Source: BRH-c54 sp965284565
GTDB lineage: Bacteria > Bacteroidota > Bacteroidia > Flavobacteriales_E > Vicingaceae
Reading direction: 5' to 3'
Length of the DNA stretch: 64,000 nucleotides
Assembly: GCA_965284565.1 (NCBI GenBank)
Contig: OZ260100.1
Location: forward strand, 2,914,001 to 2,978,000
Both the position numbers and the translations under genes were made by a program. This document shows, in pieces, positions 7,248 to 15,892 of this stretch; position 1 is the first letter of the stretch, and each line of letters starts with the position of its first letter. A model generated the notes under the pieces. It worked only from the letters and a program-made list of their open reading frames with translations, made no database searches and was not told the origin of the DNA.

Positions 7248-9485
7248 TTGTCGAGAAGAATTGCTGTAAGCATCATTATCATTATAACGGTTATCACCGG
7301 ATTTGCAACTTACTTAGCATCAGGATTAAAGTTCGATTATGATTTTGAAAGTTTTTTCCCAAAAGAAGATGCTGACCTCGATTATTTCTTAAAATACAGA
7401 GCAACCTTTAAGAATGATAATGACTACATGCTCATTGCCATTGGTGATGAAAAAGGCATTTTTAATGATGACTTTTTAGAAAAAGCAACAGCATTTACAA
7501 CCGATTTAGAAAAACTACCTCATGTAGTTAGTGTAATATCTCCTACTAACATTAAACAACCTGTTTTTAGTGCTTTTGGTTTTATAGAAATTCCTTTGCT
7601 ACATGTTGGAGAACCCGAAAAATATAAAAACGATTCCATTAGAATTGCCAAGTCTAAAGAGTATATCAATACGCTTTTTGCTCCCGATTTCAAGTCGATT
7701 TCTATTGTTGTTAATAATGTTGATATTATTAATAAAAAAGAATCTGATGCTTTAATTTTTGCTTTAGAAGAAATAATACAACAATATGATTTTGAGGTTA
7801 TTCACTATGCTGGTAAAATACGAGGACAAAAAGCTTATTTAACCATTATGGATAATGAAGTGAAGCTTTTTTTATTGGCCTCTGTGTTGCTCGTAATTAT
7901 TTTTCTGATAATTAGTTTTCGCTCATTTTTCGGGACAGTCATTCCTATTGTTACTGTTTTTATTGCCATTATTTGGACCTTAGCACTCATGTTTTTAATG
8001 GGCAAAAAACTGGATTTAATGACCATGTTGTTACCTACTATTTTGTTTGTTGTCGGCATGTCTGATGCTGTTCATATACTTAACAGGTTTATTGAAGAAT
8101 TGCGGAAAAACAAATCTAAAAAAGAAGCTATAAAAATTACTTTTAAAGAAGTTGGTTTAGCAACGCTTTTAACCTCTATTACTACTGCTGTTGGCTTTTT
8201 TACTTTAATTGTTGTAAGTGTTGTGCCTGTTAAAGAGTTTGGAATTTACTCAGGAATTGGGGTAATTTTTGCTTTTTTAATTGCCATTACTTTATTACCA
8301 GCTATCCTAACCCTATCAAGACCTCCATCTATTATCAATCATAGAAAAAAAGAAATGTTTTGGAATAAATTTTTATCTAAAACTTTATTAATAACACTTA
8401 AGCATCCTAAAAGAATTGTAGTGGTTTATACTATTATCTTAGCAACTGCTATAATTGGTATTTTTCAACTAAAAGTAGATTTTCATTTGTTGGAAGATTT
8501 ACATGAAAGTCACCCACTCCAACAAGATTTTAGGTTTTTCGAAAATACCTACTCTGGTGTTCGTCCGTTTGAAATGGCTATTCTACTAAAAGATTCACAC
8601 CAGGTATTCGATTATGAAGTGATAAAAGAGCTTGATAAGGTAGAAAAATACCTTTACGATGATTATGGAGTGAACTTTTTGCTCTCTACTGTTACTGCTA
8701 TAAAAATGATTAACAAAGCTCAAAATACAGGTAATAGCAATGCTTATAAAATTCCTGAGACCAAAAAAGAGTATCAAAAAATTACTAAATGGTTAAAAAA
8801 TCCTGCTATACAAAAACAACTTAAAAACATTATTTCTCCAGACAAGAAAACCATTAGATTTACAGGAAAAATGCATGATGTAGGCAGTTATCAATCAAGA
8901 ATATTAAATAATGATTTTGATACTTTTTTTAAACAAAATATCAATTCACAATATTTTGATTACAATATGACTGGTACAGCTTTGTTGGTAGATAAAAACA
9001 ATAGCGTAATGGCCACCAACATGATTGTAGGTTTATCTATTGCTTTCTTGCTGATAGCATTACTTATGGGTATTTTATTCAAATCTTTCAAAATGGCATT
9101 TATTTCGCTTATTCCTAATGCTATTCCGCTTGTTATTATAGCTGGTATAATGGGATTTACGGGCACTTCTATTAATATGTCCACCTCTATTATTTTTACC
9201 ATTGCTTTTGGGATTGCTGTAGATGATACCATACATTTTTTGAGTAAATACAAACTTCAGAGAGGAATTGGATTAACTAATTTATATGCTATAAAAAGAA
9301 CTTTTCTTTCTACCGGAAAAGCCATTGTGCTTACCTCTATTATTTTATGCAGTGGTTTTTTATCATTAATGCTATCCGATTTTAAAAGCACTTATTTAAT
9401 TGGTGTTTACATTACACTCATCTTAGTTTTTGCTGTAATAACCGATTTATTCTTACTTCCTATATTGCTTTTAAAAAGAAAATAG
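7248..9485 (+). CDS. RND/MMPL-family exporter
   Basis: 745-residue integral membrane protein made of two similar halves. Each half has one N-terminal helix, a large periplasmic domain and a five-helix bundle of the MMPL/sterol-sensing type. The bundle aspartates appear in VVGMSDAVHILNR and in IAVDDTIHFLSKY, as expected for proton-driven transport. No in-frame ATG fits: an in-frame TAG lies about 50 bases upstream and the first methionines downstream are inside the first periplasmic domain. The start is therefore most likely TTG, giving MSRRIAVSIIII. Family members export lipids, hopanoids or hydrophobic compounds; the substrate is unknown here. No adaptor or TolC gene is adjacent. Confidence 0.85.
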   Translation: MSRRIAVSIIIIITVITGFATYLASGLKFDYDFESFFPKEDADLDYFLKYRATFKNDNDYMLIAIGDEKGIFNDDFLEKATAFTTDLEKLPHVVSVISPTNIKQPVFSAFGFIEIPLLHVGEPEKYKNDSIRIAKSKEYINTLFAPDFKSISIVVNNVDIINKKESDALIFALEEIIQQYDFEVIHYAGKIRGQKAYLTIMDNEVKLFLLASVLLVIIFLIISFRSFFGTVIPIVTVFIAIIWTLALMFLMGKKLDLMTMLLPTILFVVGMSDAVHILNRFIEELRKNKSKKEAIKITFKEVGLATLLTSITTAVGFFTLIVVSVVPVKEFGIYSGIGVIFAFLIAITLLPAILTLSRPPSIINHRKKEMFWNKFLSKTLLITLKHPKRIVVVYTIILATAIIGIFQLKVDFHLLEDLHESHPLQQDFRFFENTYSGVRPFEMAILLKDSHQVFDYEVIKELDKVEKYLYDDYGVNFLLSTVTAIKMINKAQNTGNSNAYKIPETKKEYQKITKWLKNPAIQKQLKNIISPDKKTIRFTGKMHDVGSYQSRILNNDFDTFFKQNINSQYFDYNMTGTALLVDKNNSVMATNMIVGLSIAFLLIALLMGILFKSFKMAFISLIPNAIPLVIIAGIMGFTGTSINMSTSIIFTIAFGIAVDDTIHFLSKYKLQRGIGLTNLYAIKRTFLSTGKAIVLTSIILCSGFLSLMLSDFKSTYLIGVYITLILVFAVITDLFLLPILLLKRK

Positions 9486-9487
9486 CT

Positions 9488-9632
9488 TTTTACCCGTCAT
9501 TGCGAACACAAAATACTTCTTCTCCTTACGAAGCACAGCGGAGATAAGGAGTCTAGCCTAATCATCTAATTCTTTATGCTGGGTCCTGGATCCCTGATCT
9601 TCACTACGTTTCGTCAGAGAATTAGATATATA
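9488..9632. repeat. Intergenic dispersed-repeat-like element with two hairpins
   Basis: Noncoding and more GC-rich than its surroundings. It begins CCCGTCATTGCGAACAC, a style of dispersed repeat common in Bacteroidota intergenic DNA. It contains a hairpin with arms CTCCTTA/TAAGGAG around CGAAGCACAGCGGAGA. A second inverted repeat, ATCTAATTCT/AGAATTAGAT, is a perfect 10 bp with arms about 44 bases apart. No coding potential was seen. Confidence 0.5.
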
Positions 9633-9753
9633 TTGTAAACAAAATTCAAGTTAATCAAGTCAATTTTTAACTAAGACCACAAAATTTCTCACAATTATTT
9701 TGATTTTTAATTTATAGTGTTATATTCGTAACCTTTGATAGATACTAGCATTG

Positions 9754-10983
9754 ATGGATAAGTTAAAATATTTTTTTGTAGGCGAACTTCTTAATAATGA
9801 AGCAAATCCCTATGAAAAAGCAAAAATAGAGACCAACTACTGTTTTTCATTTTTTGGATTCATTTGTTTCTTTTCTGTGTTTTTAATCGCTTTTTTTATT
9901 GAAGCTTACCCAGTAATGATACCTTCTGGTGTTTCCGCTTTTTATTGCATCACACATTTATTTGTATTAAAATTCACTAAAAACATAAGAATATCATCCA
10001 TTATTTTTACGGCTCTTATTTTTACCATTTTGTTTGGAAACATGTACTTCAACACCAATACCATTCATTTTGGAGGTGCTTTTTGGATGGTAATTTTAAT
10101 CTTTTTTGCTGCTTTTAATCTAGGTAAAAAAGGTGGAGTTGTTGTTGCAGGAATAAGTCTAGCCGCTTACGCTGTTTTTGCAGCATTTTTTCTTGAAGCC
10201 AACATCATTTCCGCTGCTACTTTTCCAAAAGTTATTTTCTACTCCTTGGGTTTAGAAGCTACTGTAGCTGTTTTTATCATTTTTTACTTGCTAAATACTT
10301 TTATTAAAACCAACAGACAAATTGCAGAAGAACTTAAAATTAGCAATGAACATCTTGAGGAGCAAAATAAATTGGTTAATGAACAACACCATGAAAAAAT
10401 CATTATGCTTAAAGAAATTCACCACAGGGTAAAAAACAATTTACAAGTGGTAAGTTCTATGCTTAGGTTACAATCAGATAAAATAGCAAGTGATGAAGTT
10501 AAGGTGATTTTTGATGATGCTCAACATAGAATTCAAGCTATGGCAATGGTTCACCAAAGAATGTATCAGACAGAAAATTTAGCTAAAATAGATTTAGCAA
10601 CTTACATAAAAGAATTAGCTACAGATTTAACTTCTTTGCATGCCACTACTCAAGATGTTAGCTTAGATATTGACACCAATATTCCTGAGTTAAATGTAAA
10701 AAATATTGTTCCTTTAGGACTAATTATTAATGAGTTAATTTCTAATTCGCTAAAACACGGCATTAAAACAACAGGTAATATTTCTCTCTCCTTTAATAAA
10801 TTGGGAGGAAACTTGTTATTCATTTACAAAGATAATGGGCTTGGCTTTGATGATGAAACACTTAAGAAAGGTTTTGGAATGGAACTTATTGAGGTATTTG
10901 CTTCTCAAATGGATAGTAATTATCAGGTAAAAAATCAAGCTGACAAAGGTTTAACTTATGAGTTTAGTATTCCTTTGAATTAA
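9754..10983 (+). CDS. Membrane-bound sensor histidine kinase, HisKA_2 type
   Basis: The N-terminal half (residues 30-185) has about five or six transmembrane helices, MASE-like, with no periplasmic sensor domain. A short coiled coil follows (about residues 185-215). The HisKA_2 dimerisation/phosphotransfer motif EIHHRVKNNLQ has its histidine pair at 223-224. The HATPase_c domain shows NELISNSLKHG (N box), DNGLGFD (G1) and GFGMELI (G2). The ATG one codon after a TTG is preferred as start. No response regulator gene is adjacent, so it is an orphan kinase in this window. Confidence 0.88.
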   Translation: MDKLKYFFVGELLNNEANPYEKAKIETNYCFSFFGFICFFSVFLIAFFIEAYPVMIPSGVSAFYCITHLFVLKFTKNIRISSIIFTALIFTILFGNMYFNTNTIHFGGAFWMVILIFFAAFNLGKKGGVVVAGISLAAYAVFAAFFLEANIISAATFPKVIFYSLGLEATVAVFIIFYLLNTFIKTNRQIAEELKISNEHLEEQNKLVNEQHHEKIIMLKEIHHRVKNNLQVVSSMLRLQSDKIASDEVKVIFDDAQHRIQAMAMVHQRMYQTENLAKIDLATYIKELATDLTSLHATTQDVSLDIDTNIPELNVKNIVPLGLIINELISNSLKHGIKTTGNISLSFNKLGGNLLFIYKDNGLGFDDETLKKGFGMELIEVFASQMDSNYQVKNQADKGLTYEFSIPLN

Positions 10984-11007
10984 TACCATTATAAAGTTTA
11001 TAAAAAC

Positions 11008-11044
11008 AAAAAAACCCGAACAGTTTTGCTGTTCGGGTTTTTTT
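11008..11044. terminator. Bidirectional intrinsic terminator
   Basis: Perfect 12-bp stem AAACCCGAACAG/CTGTTCGGGTTT with a five-base loop, an A-run before and a T-run after. It sits between converging genes (kinase and DUF3276 protein) and can stop transcription from both sides. Confidence 0.85.
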
Positions 11045-11062
11045 ATGGGTTTAATTATTTTG

Positions 11063-11428
11063 TTATTCTGAATGGTTAGTGTGGTTGGTACCTAAATCAT
11101 CAAAATCAACATCGGTGAAAGTGCTAGCAACTTTTTCTACTACTTCTTCTCCTTGTTCTAATTTAAGTTCTTTAATTTTCTCTACAGCTTCTTTTAAACC
11201 ATCAGAAAATTTTTCTAAATCTTCTTTGTATAAAAACAATTTGTGTTTCTCGTAGCTAAACTTTTGGTTGTCGCCATTAAACTTTCTTTTACTCTCTGTA
11301 ATTGTCAAGTAATAATCATCAGACTTTGTTGCCTTTACATCGAAAAAATAAGTTCTTTTCCCGGCTCTTACTACTTTAGAAAATACTTCATCTCTTCTGT
11401 TTTCATTGTTTTCATTCTCTTCCATCAT
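11063..11428 (-). CDS. PUR family DNA/RNA-binding protein (DUF3276)
   Basis: 121-residue single-domain protein with the Bacteroidota DUF3276/PUR-alpha-like pattern. Basic beta strands (FSKVVRAGKRTYFFDVKATK, YYLTITESKR) are followed by HKLFLYKEDLEKF and an amphipathic helix, with an acidic tail. Homologues in spirochaetes and Bacteroidota fold like eukaryotic PUR-alpha and bind single-stranded nucleic acid. No partner gene is adjacent. A second Met directly follows the first at the N terminus. Confidence 0.85.
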   Translation of the reverse strand: MMEENENNENRRDEVFSKVVRAGKRTYFFDVKATKSDDYYLTITESKRKFNGDNQKFSYEKHKLFLYKEDLEKFSDGLKEAVEKIKELKLEQGEEVVEKVASTFTDVDFDDLGTNHTNHSE

Positions 11429-11665
11429 GTTTTAATTTATTAGTTAAACTTATTAATGCGTACAAATCTATTATTTATTCCTAAAAAATAGAAAATAAAA
11501 TTACTATATTTTTTAAATAAATCAGCATTAATGAAAAAAAATTATAAATTTAAGTAGCTAAATTTCAATAGCTTCAATTTTCTAGTGTGTGTTTCATTTA
11601 TTTTAAGAGCTAACTAATAACCTATAAAGTAATCACATTTATAGTGTAAAAAGTTGTTGGAATGA

Positions 11666-11848
11666 TTTATAATAAATTGTATTTTCATAAAGGAAACACA
11701 GGCAAAAAGGAAGGTTTATAAATTACTAAAACGACACATTTGCAGGGGAATAATCTTTAATTGGGCAGGAGAAAACAAATTTACAATAGACTATACTGGA
11801 GTAGAAAAACTTTTTTTAAATACGCTAAATGCCGTATTGCAAGAATAG
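11666..11848 (+). pseudogene. Possible C-terminal remnant of a decayed gene
   Basis: Open for 60 codons with no ATG; it is bounded upstream by TGA and ends with TAG. The translation ends KFTIDYTGVEKLFLNTLNAV and looks like protein in composition, but I cannot assign a family. The promoter of the next gene overlaps its 3' end. It could be chance open sequence. Confidence 0.25.
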
Positions 11849-11867
11849 TGCTATGCGCATATTTTTG
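11837..11867 (+). promoter_or_regulatory. Bacteroidota promoter of the T9SS repeat protein
   Basis: TTG, 20-nt spacer, then TATTTTTG (an exact TAnnTTTG). The -7 box ends 23 bases before the ATG. This is one of the clearest promoters in the window. Confidence 0.65.
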
Positions 11868-11890
11868 TTGTTAAATCTAAAACATAAACC

Positions 11891-13201
11891 ATGAAAAAAA
11901 TTTACTTAATAATCTTTAGCATTTTTTTAGCAATAAGTCTGAATGCTCAATGGATACGAACCAATGTTTCCATTAATAACAATGTAACCATTGAAGATAT
12001 GTGTGTACACAATAATGAACTGTATGCTGCTGTATTTGATAGTGGTTTAGTAAAATTAAACACTTCTACCCAGCAATGGGAAACAGTACAAAATTCATTA
12101 CCACCAAGTTCTAATAGTGCTCACATAACTCATTTAGCTAGTAGTGGAAATAGTTTGTATGCGTATGTGAATAATCAAACTTGTGCTAGTACTACCATTT
12201 ATAAAAGTACCGATAACGGAGTTACGTTTGTTACAGATTCAGTCGGGCATCCTCTTTACGGATCTTTTCCGGCTCAATGTGCTGGACAACCTTTTGGTGT
12301 TGCCAATGTTTTTGTATTAAATGGAAAGTTAATTAACGTTATTAATGGTGGCTTTTACAGTAAATATCCGTCTGATCCTGCTTGGGTAAAAACTACAGAT
12401 CCAAATGTAACATTTGGTGAACAATTTAGTGAATACAATAACACCTGGTATGTATGGTCAGATAATTATAAACTACACACTTCTACTGACAATGGTCAAA
12501 CATGGACTACCCCAACTAATAGCGGTTTACCACCAATGTTTTATGCTAAAGTGATGAATGTAAATCCTTCTTCAGGAAGAATTTATATTGCCGGGAACTC
12601 ACTTTCTACAAATGCATATAAATTATTATACAGCGATAATGAGGGGTTGTCATGGGATAGTTTACCTATCAATCAATACTTAGGGTTGGATTGGATTGGT
12701 CAAAAACAAAAATTACATGGTATGATAAGTAATGGAAATAATATTACTGCTATGTTGGTGAATGATGCGAACAACTCACATCCAAACGTAATTAGAAGTA
12801 CTGATGGTGGACAAACTTTTAGTGTGGATACAGTAGGCTTGCAGCCAAATGCTTTTGGGACAGTGTTAATAAGCAGAATGCTTTATTTTAATGGAGACCT
12901 TTATTTAGCCCCTAACTACTTTGATATTTATAAACAAGGTGCATCCAGCACAAGTATAAATGAAATTAGCAAAATAAATGTTCAAGCCTATCCAAACCCT
13001 GTTACACATACTTTACATATTAAAAATGAGAATCCAATTACATCAATTAATGTGTCTAACATCATGGGGGAAATATTATTAAGTGAAACACCTCTGTATA
13101 ATACTCATTCCATTAATTTTGATACTTTTCCGAGTGGAATATATTTTGTGACGATAAGTGCAACTAATCAGACACAAACATTGAAAGTTGTAAAAAAATA
13201 A
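11891..13201 (+). CDS. Secreted beta-propeller-like protein with T9SS type A sorting domain
   Basis: 436 residues with a signal peptide (MKKIYLIIFSIFLAISLNAQ). Four Asp-box (BNR-like) motifs are visible: KSTDNGVTF, TSTDNGQTW, YSDNEGLSW and RSTDGGQTF. This is the sialidase/BNR propeller pattern, although no catalytic residues are recognisable. The last 80 residues form a T9SS type A domain starting VQAYPNPVTHTLHI and ending QTLKVVKK. It is therefore predicted to cross the outer membrane by type IX secretion and be released or anchored at the surface. It has its own promoter and terminator. Confidence 0.87.
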   Translation: MKKIYLIIFSIFLAISLNAQWIRTNVSINNNVTIEDMCVHNNELYAAVFDSGLVKLNTSTQQWETVQNSLPPSSNSAHITHLASSGNSLYAYVNNQTCASTTIYKSTDNGVTFVTDSVGHPLYGSFPAQCAGQPFGVANVFVLNGKLINVINGGFYSKYPSDPAWVKTTDPNVTFGEQFSEYNNTWYVWSDNYKLHTSTDNGQTWTTPTNSGLPPMFYAKVMNVNPSSGRIYIAGNSLSTNAYKLLYSDNEGLSWDSLPINQYLGLDWIGQKQKLHGMISNGNNITAMLVNDANNSHPNVIRSTDGGQTFSVDTVGLQPNAFGTVLISRMLYFNGDLYLAPNYFDIYKQGASSTSINEISKINVQAYPNPVTHTLHIKNENPITSINVSNIMGEILLSETPLYNTHSINFDTFPSGIYFVTISATNQTQTLKVVKK

Positions 13202-13212
13202 AAACAACTTAC

Positions 13213-13265
13213 AAAACCCTTTTTAGTTTATTCTCATATTCAACATAAACTAAAAAGGGTTTTTA
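13213..13265 (+). terminator. Intrinsic terminator
   Basis: Long stem of AAAACCCTTTTTAGTTTAT paired with its complement across a 13-base loop, followed by TTTTT. It starts about 11 bases after the stop of the T9SS propeller gene. Confidence 0.85.
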
Positions 13266-13348
13266 TTATTTCTTTAAATAAATGATTATAATATTTTGAA
13301 AAACTAAAATCCTACTCCTTTCACATCTTCACAAAAACTATTACCACC

Positions 13349-13430
13349 CTCTCAATTCTTACTCTGAAGCAAAGTAAAAGCGATAGCAGCTAAGAATTAT
13401 AACTAAAAAAGTTTATGTCTGTTCTACAGA
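13349..13430 (+). repeat. Dispersed intergenic repeat, copy A
   Basis: About 80-nt noncoding repeat with core TGAAGCAAAGTAAAAGCGAT, then AGCAGCTAAGAATT, A-run and TTTATGTCTGTTC. Arms AATTCTTA and TAAGAATT bracket the core. Similar copies lie at about 15.2 and 21.0 kb, with a partial copy at 22.4 kb, all on the plus strand and each upstream of a plus-strand gene. I do not know the family. Confidence 0.6.
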
Positions 13431-13470
13431 AAGAAAGGTGCTTTCAAACTCTCTATAGTTTTAAAAGTAA

Positions 13471-13510
13471 TTTGGATGATTTGTAAAAAAATGTATATTT
13501 ACAAAATAAA
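13471..13510 (+). promoter_or_regulatory. Promoter block shared with the SIR2-like gene
   Basis: TTTG, 19-nt spacer, then TATATTTA (7 of 8 to TAnnTTTG). The last 34 bases are identical to a segment at 18186-18219, which before the IS insertion lay upstream of the DUF4917 gene. It is probably the promoter for the following lipoprotein gene. Confidence 0.5.
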
Positions 13511-13555
13511 TATATGTAAGTAAAACTACATATAAACACCCAATGATAGTTAGAT

Positions 13556-14380
13556 ATGTGTAATAAAATTACATACATAAATTGGCATGCATTAATAAAT
13601 GAAAAAATAATACACATATCTTTTTTGTATTTACTGGGTTTATTCTCTTGCAATTCAGAGAAAACTGACATAAACAACAACCTCGAAAAGCCAAACTCTA
13701 AAGCTTTTCCAGTTGTTATTGACACGATTGACTTTGGTGGGTTTGATTATTATGGAAACAAAAACGAAACTACTTGGCAATCAACTGCAAACTATCACTT
13801 TTTTTATATCGGTCCACATAGAGATACCTTGATTATTAATCATAGACTCAGCTATTCTCCGCCACCACCTCCTCCTCCAAACTTTGACAGCTCAAAGCAT
13901 AAAGTTCCTGAATACATAAACCCTTTAGAAGGTTATTATTTAGACTGGCTTGACGAAAGGAATTATCAGCGATGGGACTCAGCAAAAATTGAGATTAAAA
14001 TAGACACGACAACAATAATCAATAATTCCTATCCTGTTGTCTTGATTAATAATGAACCCGATACAATTTTCATTGGTTACGGACACTACATCCCCATGAT
14101 AATGGAAGCAAAAGACTCTATCGGAATTTGGCAACCCATTCAAGAACAATTCATTTATATGTGCGGAAATGGTGTTGGTTCTATTATACTTCCTCCTGAA
14201 GAAATTGTTCTTACTTCTGCTAGAATATTTAAAGGAACCTACAAAACAAAATTAAGGTTGACTATTGGAAATAATTCTTCAAAAGAATTTAACGGATCTA
14301 TTCACTATAGACAATTTGAAAGTATGTTTACTGAACAAGGTGATTATAAAGAGGAATATGAAAAAGAAATGAAAAAATAA
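13556..14380 (+). CDS. Lipoprotein of unknown function
   Basis: 274 residues; unrecognised family. The hydrophobic segment IIHISFLYLLGLFSC is a lipoprotein signal with lipidation expected at Cys32. The N-terminal extension before it is longer than usual, so the true start could be a non-ATG codon further in. The mature part has a run of seven prolines (about residue 102) and beta-rich segments. The length of the polyproline run is set by repetitive CC-rich DNA, so length variation between strains is plausible. It is preceded by repeat copy A and a promoter block, and followed by attC-like folded DNA, which suggests a mobile single-gene unit. Confidence 0.65.
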   Translation: MCNKITYINWHALINEKIIHISFLYLLGLFSCNSEKTDINNNLEKPNSKAFPVVIDTIDFGGFDYYGNKNETTWQSTANYHFFYIGPHRDTLIINHRLSYSPPPPPPPNFDSSKHKVPEYINPLEGYYLDWLDERNYQRWDSAKIEIKIDTTTIINNSYPVVLINNEPDTIFIGYGHYIPMIMEAKDSIGIWQPIQEQFIYMCGNGVGSIILPPEEIVLTSARIFKGTYKTKLRLTIGNNSSKEFNGSIHYRQFESMFTEQGDYKEEYEKEMKK

Positions 14381-14388
14381 AACGACAT

Positions 14389-14518
14389 ACCAATAATGGC
14401 TATAAAATATAGGAGCTCAGTGGTAAGCCGAAAGCCTTGTTCTTTTCGGTTACTGTTTTTGTCGGAGGACAAAAACGCACTCAAAAAACCTTACATTTTA
14501 TAACCGATTCGTTTTGGT
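14389..14518 (+). repeat. attC-like folded intergenic element
   Basis: Outer imperfect arms (ACCAA..GGCTATAAAAT against ATTTTATAACC..TTGGT, with unpaired bases) enclose two hairpins. The first is GTAAGCCGAAA/TTTCGGTTAC. The second is GTTTTTGTC/GACAAAAAC around a GGAG loop and is perfect. The bulged outer stem and branched end resemble long integron attC sites. The boxes do not match GTTRRRY exactly and no integrase is in the window. Confidence 0.4.
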
Positions 14519-14574
14519 TAATACTAAATCAAAGTTATATACTCAATTAGACAACTCTACTACTACTACATAAA

Positions 14575-15171
14575 ATGAATACTAACACTTCAAAAAAAGC
14601 AATGACCAAAAAAGAAATCAGGAAACTGGTTTTACTTAAAGTAAAAGAAGGTAAGTCTCAACAGGAAATATTTGAAGAAATTAAGCAACAAGTTAGAAAA
14701 CCTGCTAATGAAATTGCTCAACTAGTTAGAAACATTGCCACGTTAGAAAATAGAGAAAAATACAAAGTGCCTCATGCCATATTGGTTCTATTATTGTCAA
14801 TAATTGTGCTTTTTAAACTTGTAGCAGGTATTCTATTGATTTTAGAAAACGGTGCGAGTTGGTGGCCAATGGTTATAATTTATCCATTCTTAAACATCCT
14901 TATTACTTATGGAATACTTACTTACAAAGGATCTTATTTTCGTTTTGCCATTATTTTAATGTCATTTGGGCTTATTGGTATTTTACTTAGACTTTTCACT
15001 AATAGTTTTGAACCTATTGCTTTAATAGATGTGGTTATTGCAGCCTCCATTATTGGTTTGTGCATTTATTTAAACAAAAATATGTTTCCTGATTTTAAAA
15101 CAATAAAAGAAAAATACATCAATGCTGAAGGAAAAACTCGGTTAAGATTAAAAGTAAGTTTTAATGAGTAA
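14575..15171 (+). CDS. Four-helix membrane protein of unknown function
   Basis: 198 residues. The N-terminal 55 residues are basic and helical (TKKEIRKLVLLKVKEGKSQQEIFEE), like a short winged or HTH-type helical domain. Four transmembrane helices follow (about residues 63-83, 90-112, 116-140 and 145-165) and then a charged C-terminal tail. There is no signal peptide. I cannot assign a family. It sits alone in the accessory region after the attC-like element. Confidence 0.65.
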   Translation: MNTNTSKKAMTKKEIRKLVLLKVKEGKSQQEIFEEIKQQVRKPANEIAQLVRNIATLENREKYKVPHAILVLLLSIIVLFKLVAGILLILENGASWWPMVIIYPFLNILITYGILTYKGSYFRFAIILMSFGLIGILLRLFTNSFEPIALIDVVIAASIIGLCIYLNKNMFPDFKTIKEKYINAEGKTRLRLKVSFNE

Positions 15172-15178
15172 TTTTTAA

Positions 15179-15266
15179 ACATCCCTCCCACTGCCTTAGT
15201 TTGAAGCAAAGTAAAAAGTGATAGCAACTAAGAGTTTTAACTAAAAAAAACTTATGTTTGTTCTTC
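15179..15266 (+). repeat. Dispersed intergenic repeat, copy B
   Basis: Same element as copy A: core TGAAGCAAAGTAAAAAGTGAT, AGCAACTAAGAG, A-run, then CTTATGTTTGTTCTT. Here the bracketing arms are CTTAGTT and AACTAAG, different in sequence from copy A but again complementary. It ends about 27 bases before the next gene. Confidence 0.6.
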
Positions 15267-15292
15267 TTTACAAAGATTTTTAAATTTTGCAT

Positions 15293-15703
15293 ATGAAAAA
15301 TATTATACTGTTATTATTGCCAACTTTTTTACTTTGCTCATGTACCAAAGAAGCTTCAAACCATGGGGGTTCTACTTTTGATACAGGAGGGGGTTCTAAT
15401 CTTGCAAGCATTACCAACACTTGGTGGCATCTAGATAGTGTTGTACATCCTTCAGTTACGATAAATAAGGATAGAATTTATGAGTTCGGAAATAGTAATT
15501 GTAAAATTACAAATTATGAGTTCAATCCTTCTGGGAGTATTTCAAATCATTGGTTTCTTTACAATTCCAGTTCTAAAAAACTACGTCTTCAAGGCACAGC
15601 TGTAAATGATACCAATGATTATACAGTAAATATACTAACCTTTAATAAATTAGTATTTGTAAATGATGCAAGTCCATTCGAAACTTATCATTTATCAAAC
15701 TAA
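15293..15703 (+). CDS. Small lipoprotein of unknown function
   Basis: 136 residues from the chosen ATG (MKNIILLLLPTFLLCSC); a TTG two codons earlier is less likely. Lipidation is expected at Cys17, the second cysteine of the LCSC segment. After a Gly/Ser-rich linker the protein has WWHLDSVV and beta-strand segments reminiscent of small lipocalin-like lipoproteins of Bacteroidota, without a diagnostic motif. It stands directly behind repeat copy B. Confidence 0.6.
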   Translation: MKNIILLLLPTFLLCSCTKEASNHGGSTFDTGGGSNLASITNTWWHLDSVVHPSVTINKDRIYEFGNSNCKITNYEFNPSGSISNHWFLYNSSSKKLRLQGTAVNDTNDYTVNILTFNKLVFVNDASPFETYHLSN

Positions 15704-15892
15704 AACATAAGCATTATAATTGAGCGTATTTATTTTTTTAAATTCATCACTTAAAACGGAAAGGCACGTTTCATACGTATAATTGTTACCCCCTCCCCTT
15801 ATACCTTGCCAAAAAATAATTTTGTAACTTTATAGCTATTCACTTTCTAAAGAAAGTGCTTTGAAGTTTACGGATAAGAAACAAAAGACAAA

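Larger units (their letters stand above)
11429..11890. other. AT-rich intergenic stretch with a possible gene remnant and the next gene's promoter
   Basis: 462 bases without a complete gene. The first 230 bases are very AT-rich and show nothing. The last part holds an ATG-less reading frame described separately. The promoter of the following T9SS protein is at the right end. Confidence 0.5.

Noticed and set aside
13850..13885. CC-rich run in the lipoprotein gene, possibly a frameshift site
   Set aside because: The frame continues cleanly on both sides as seven prolines; there is no evidence of a broken gene.
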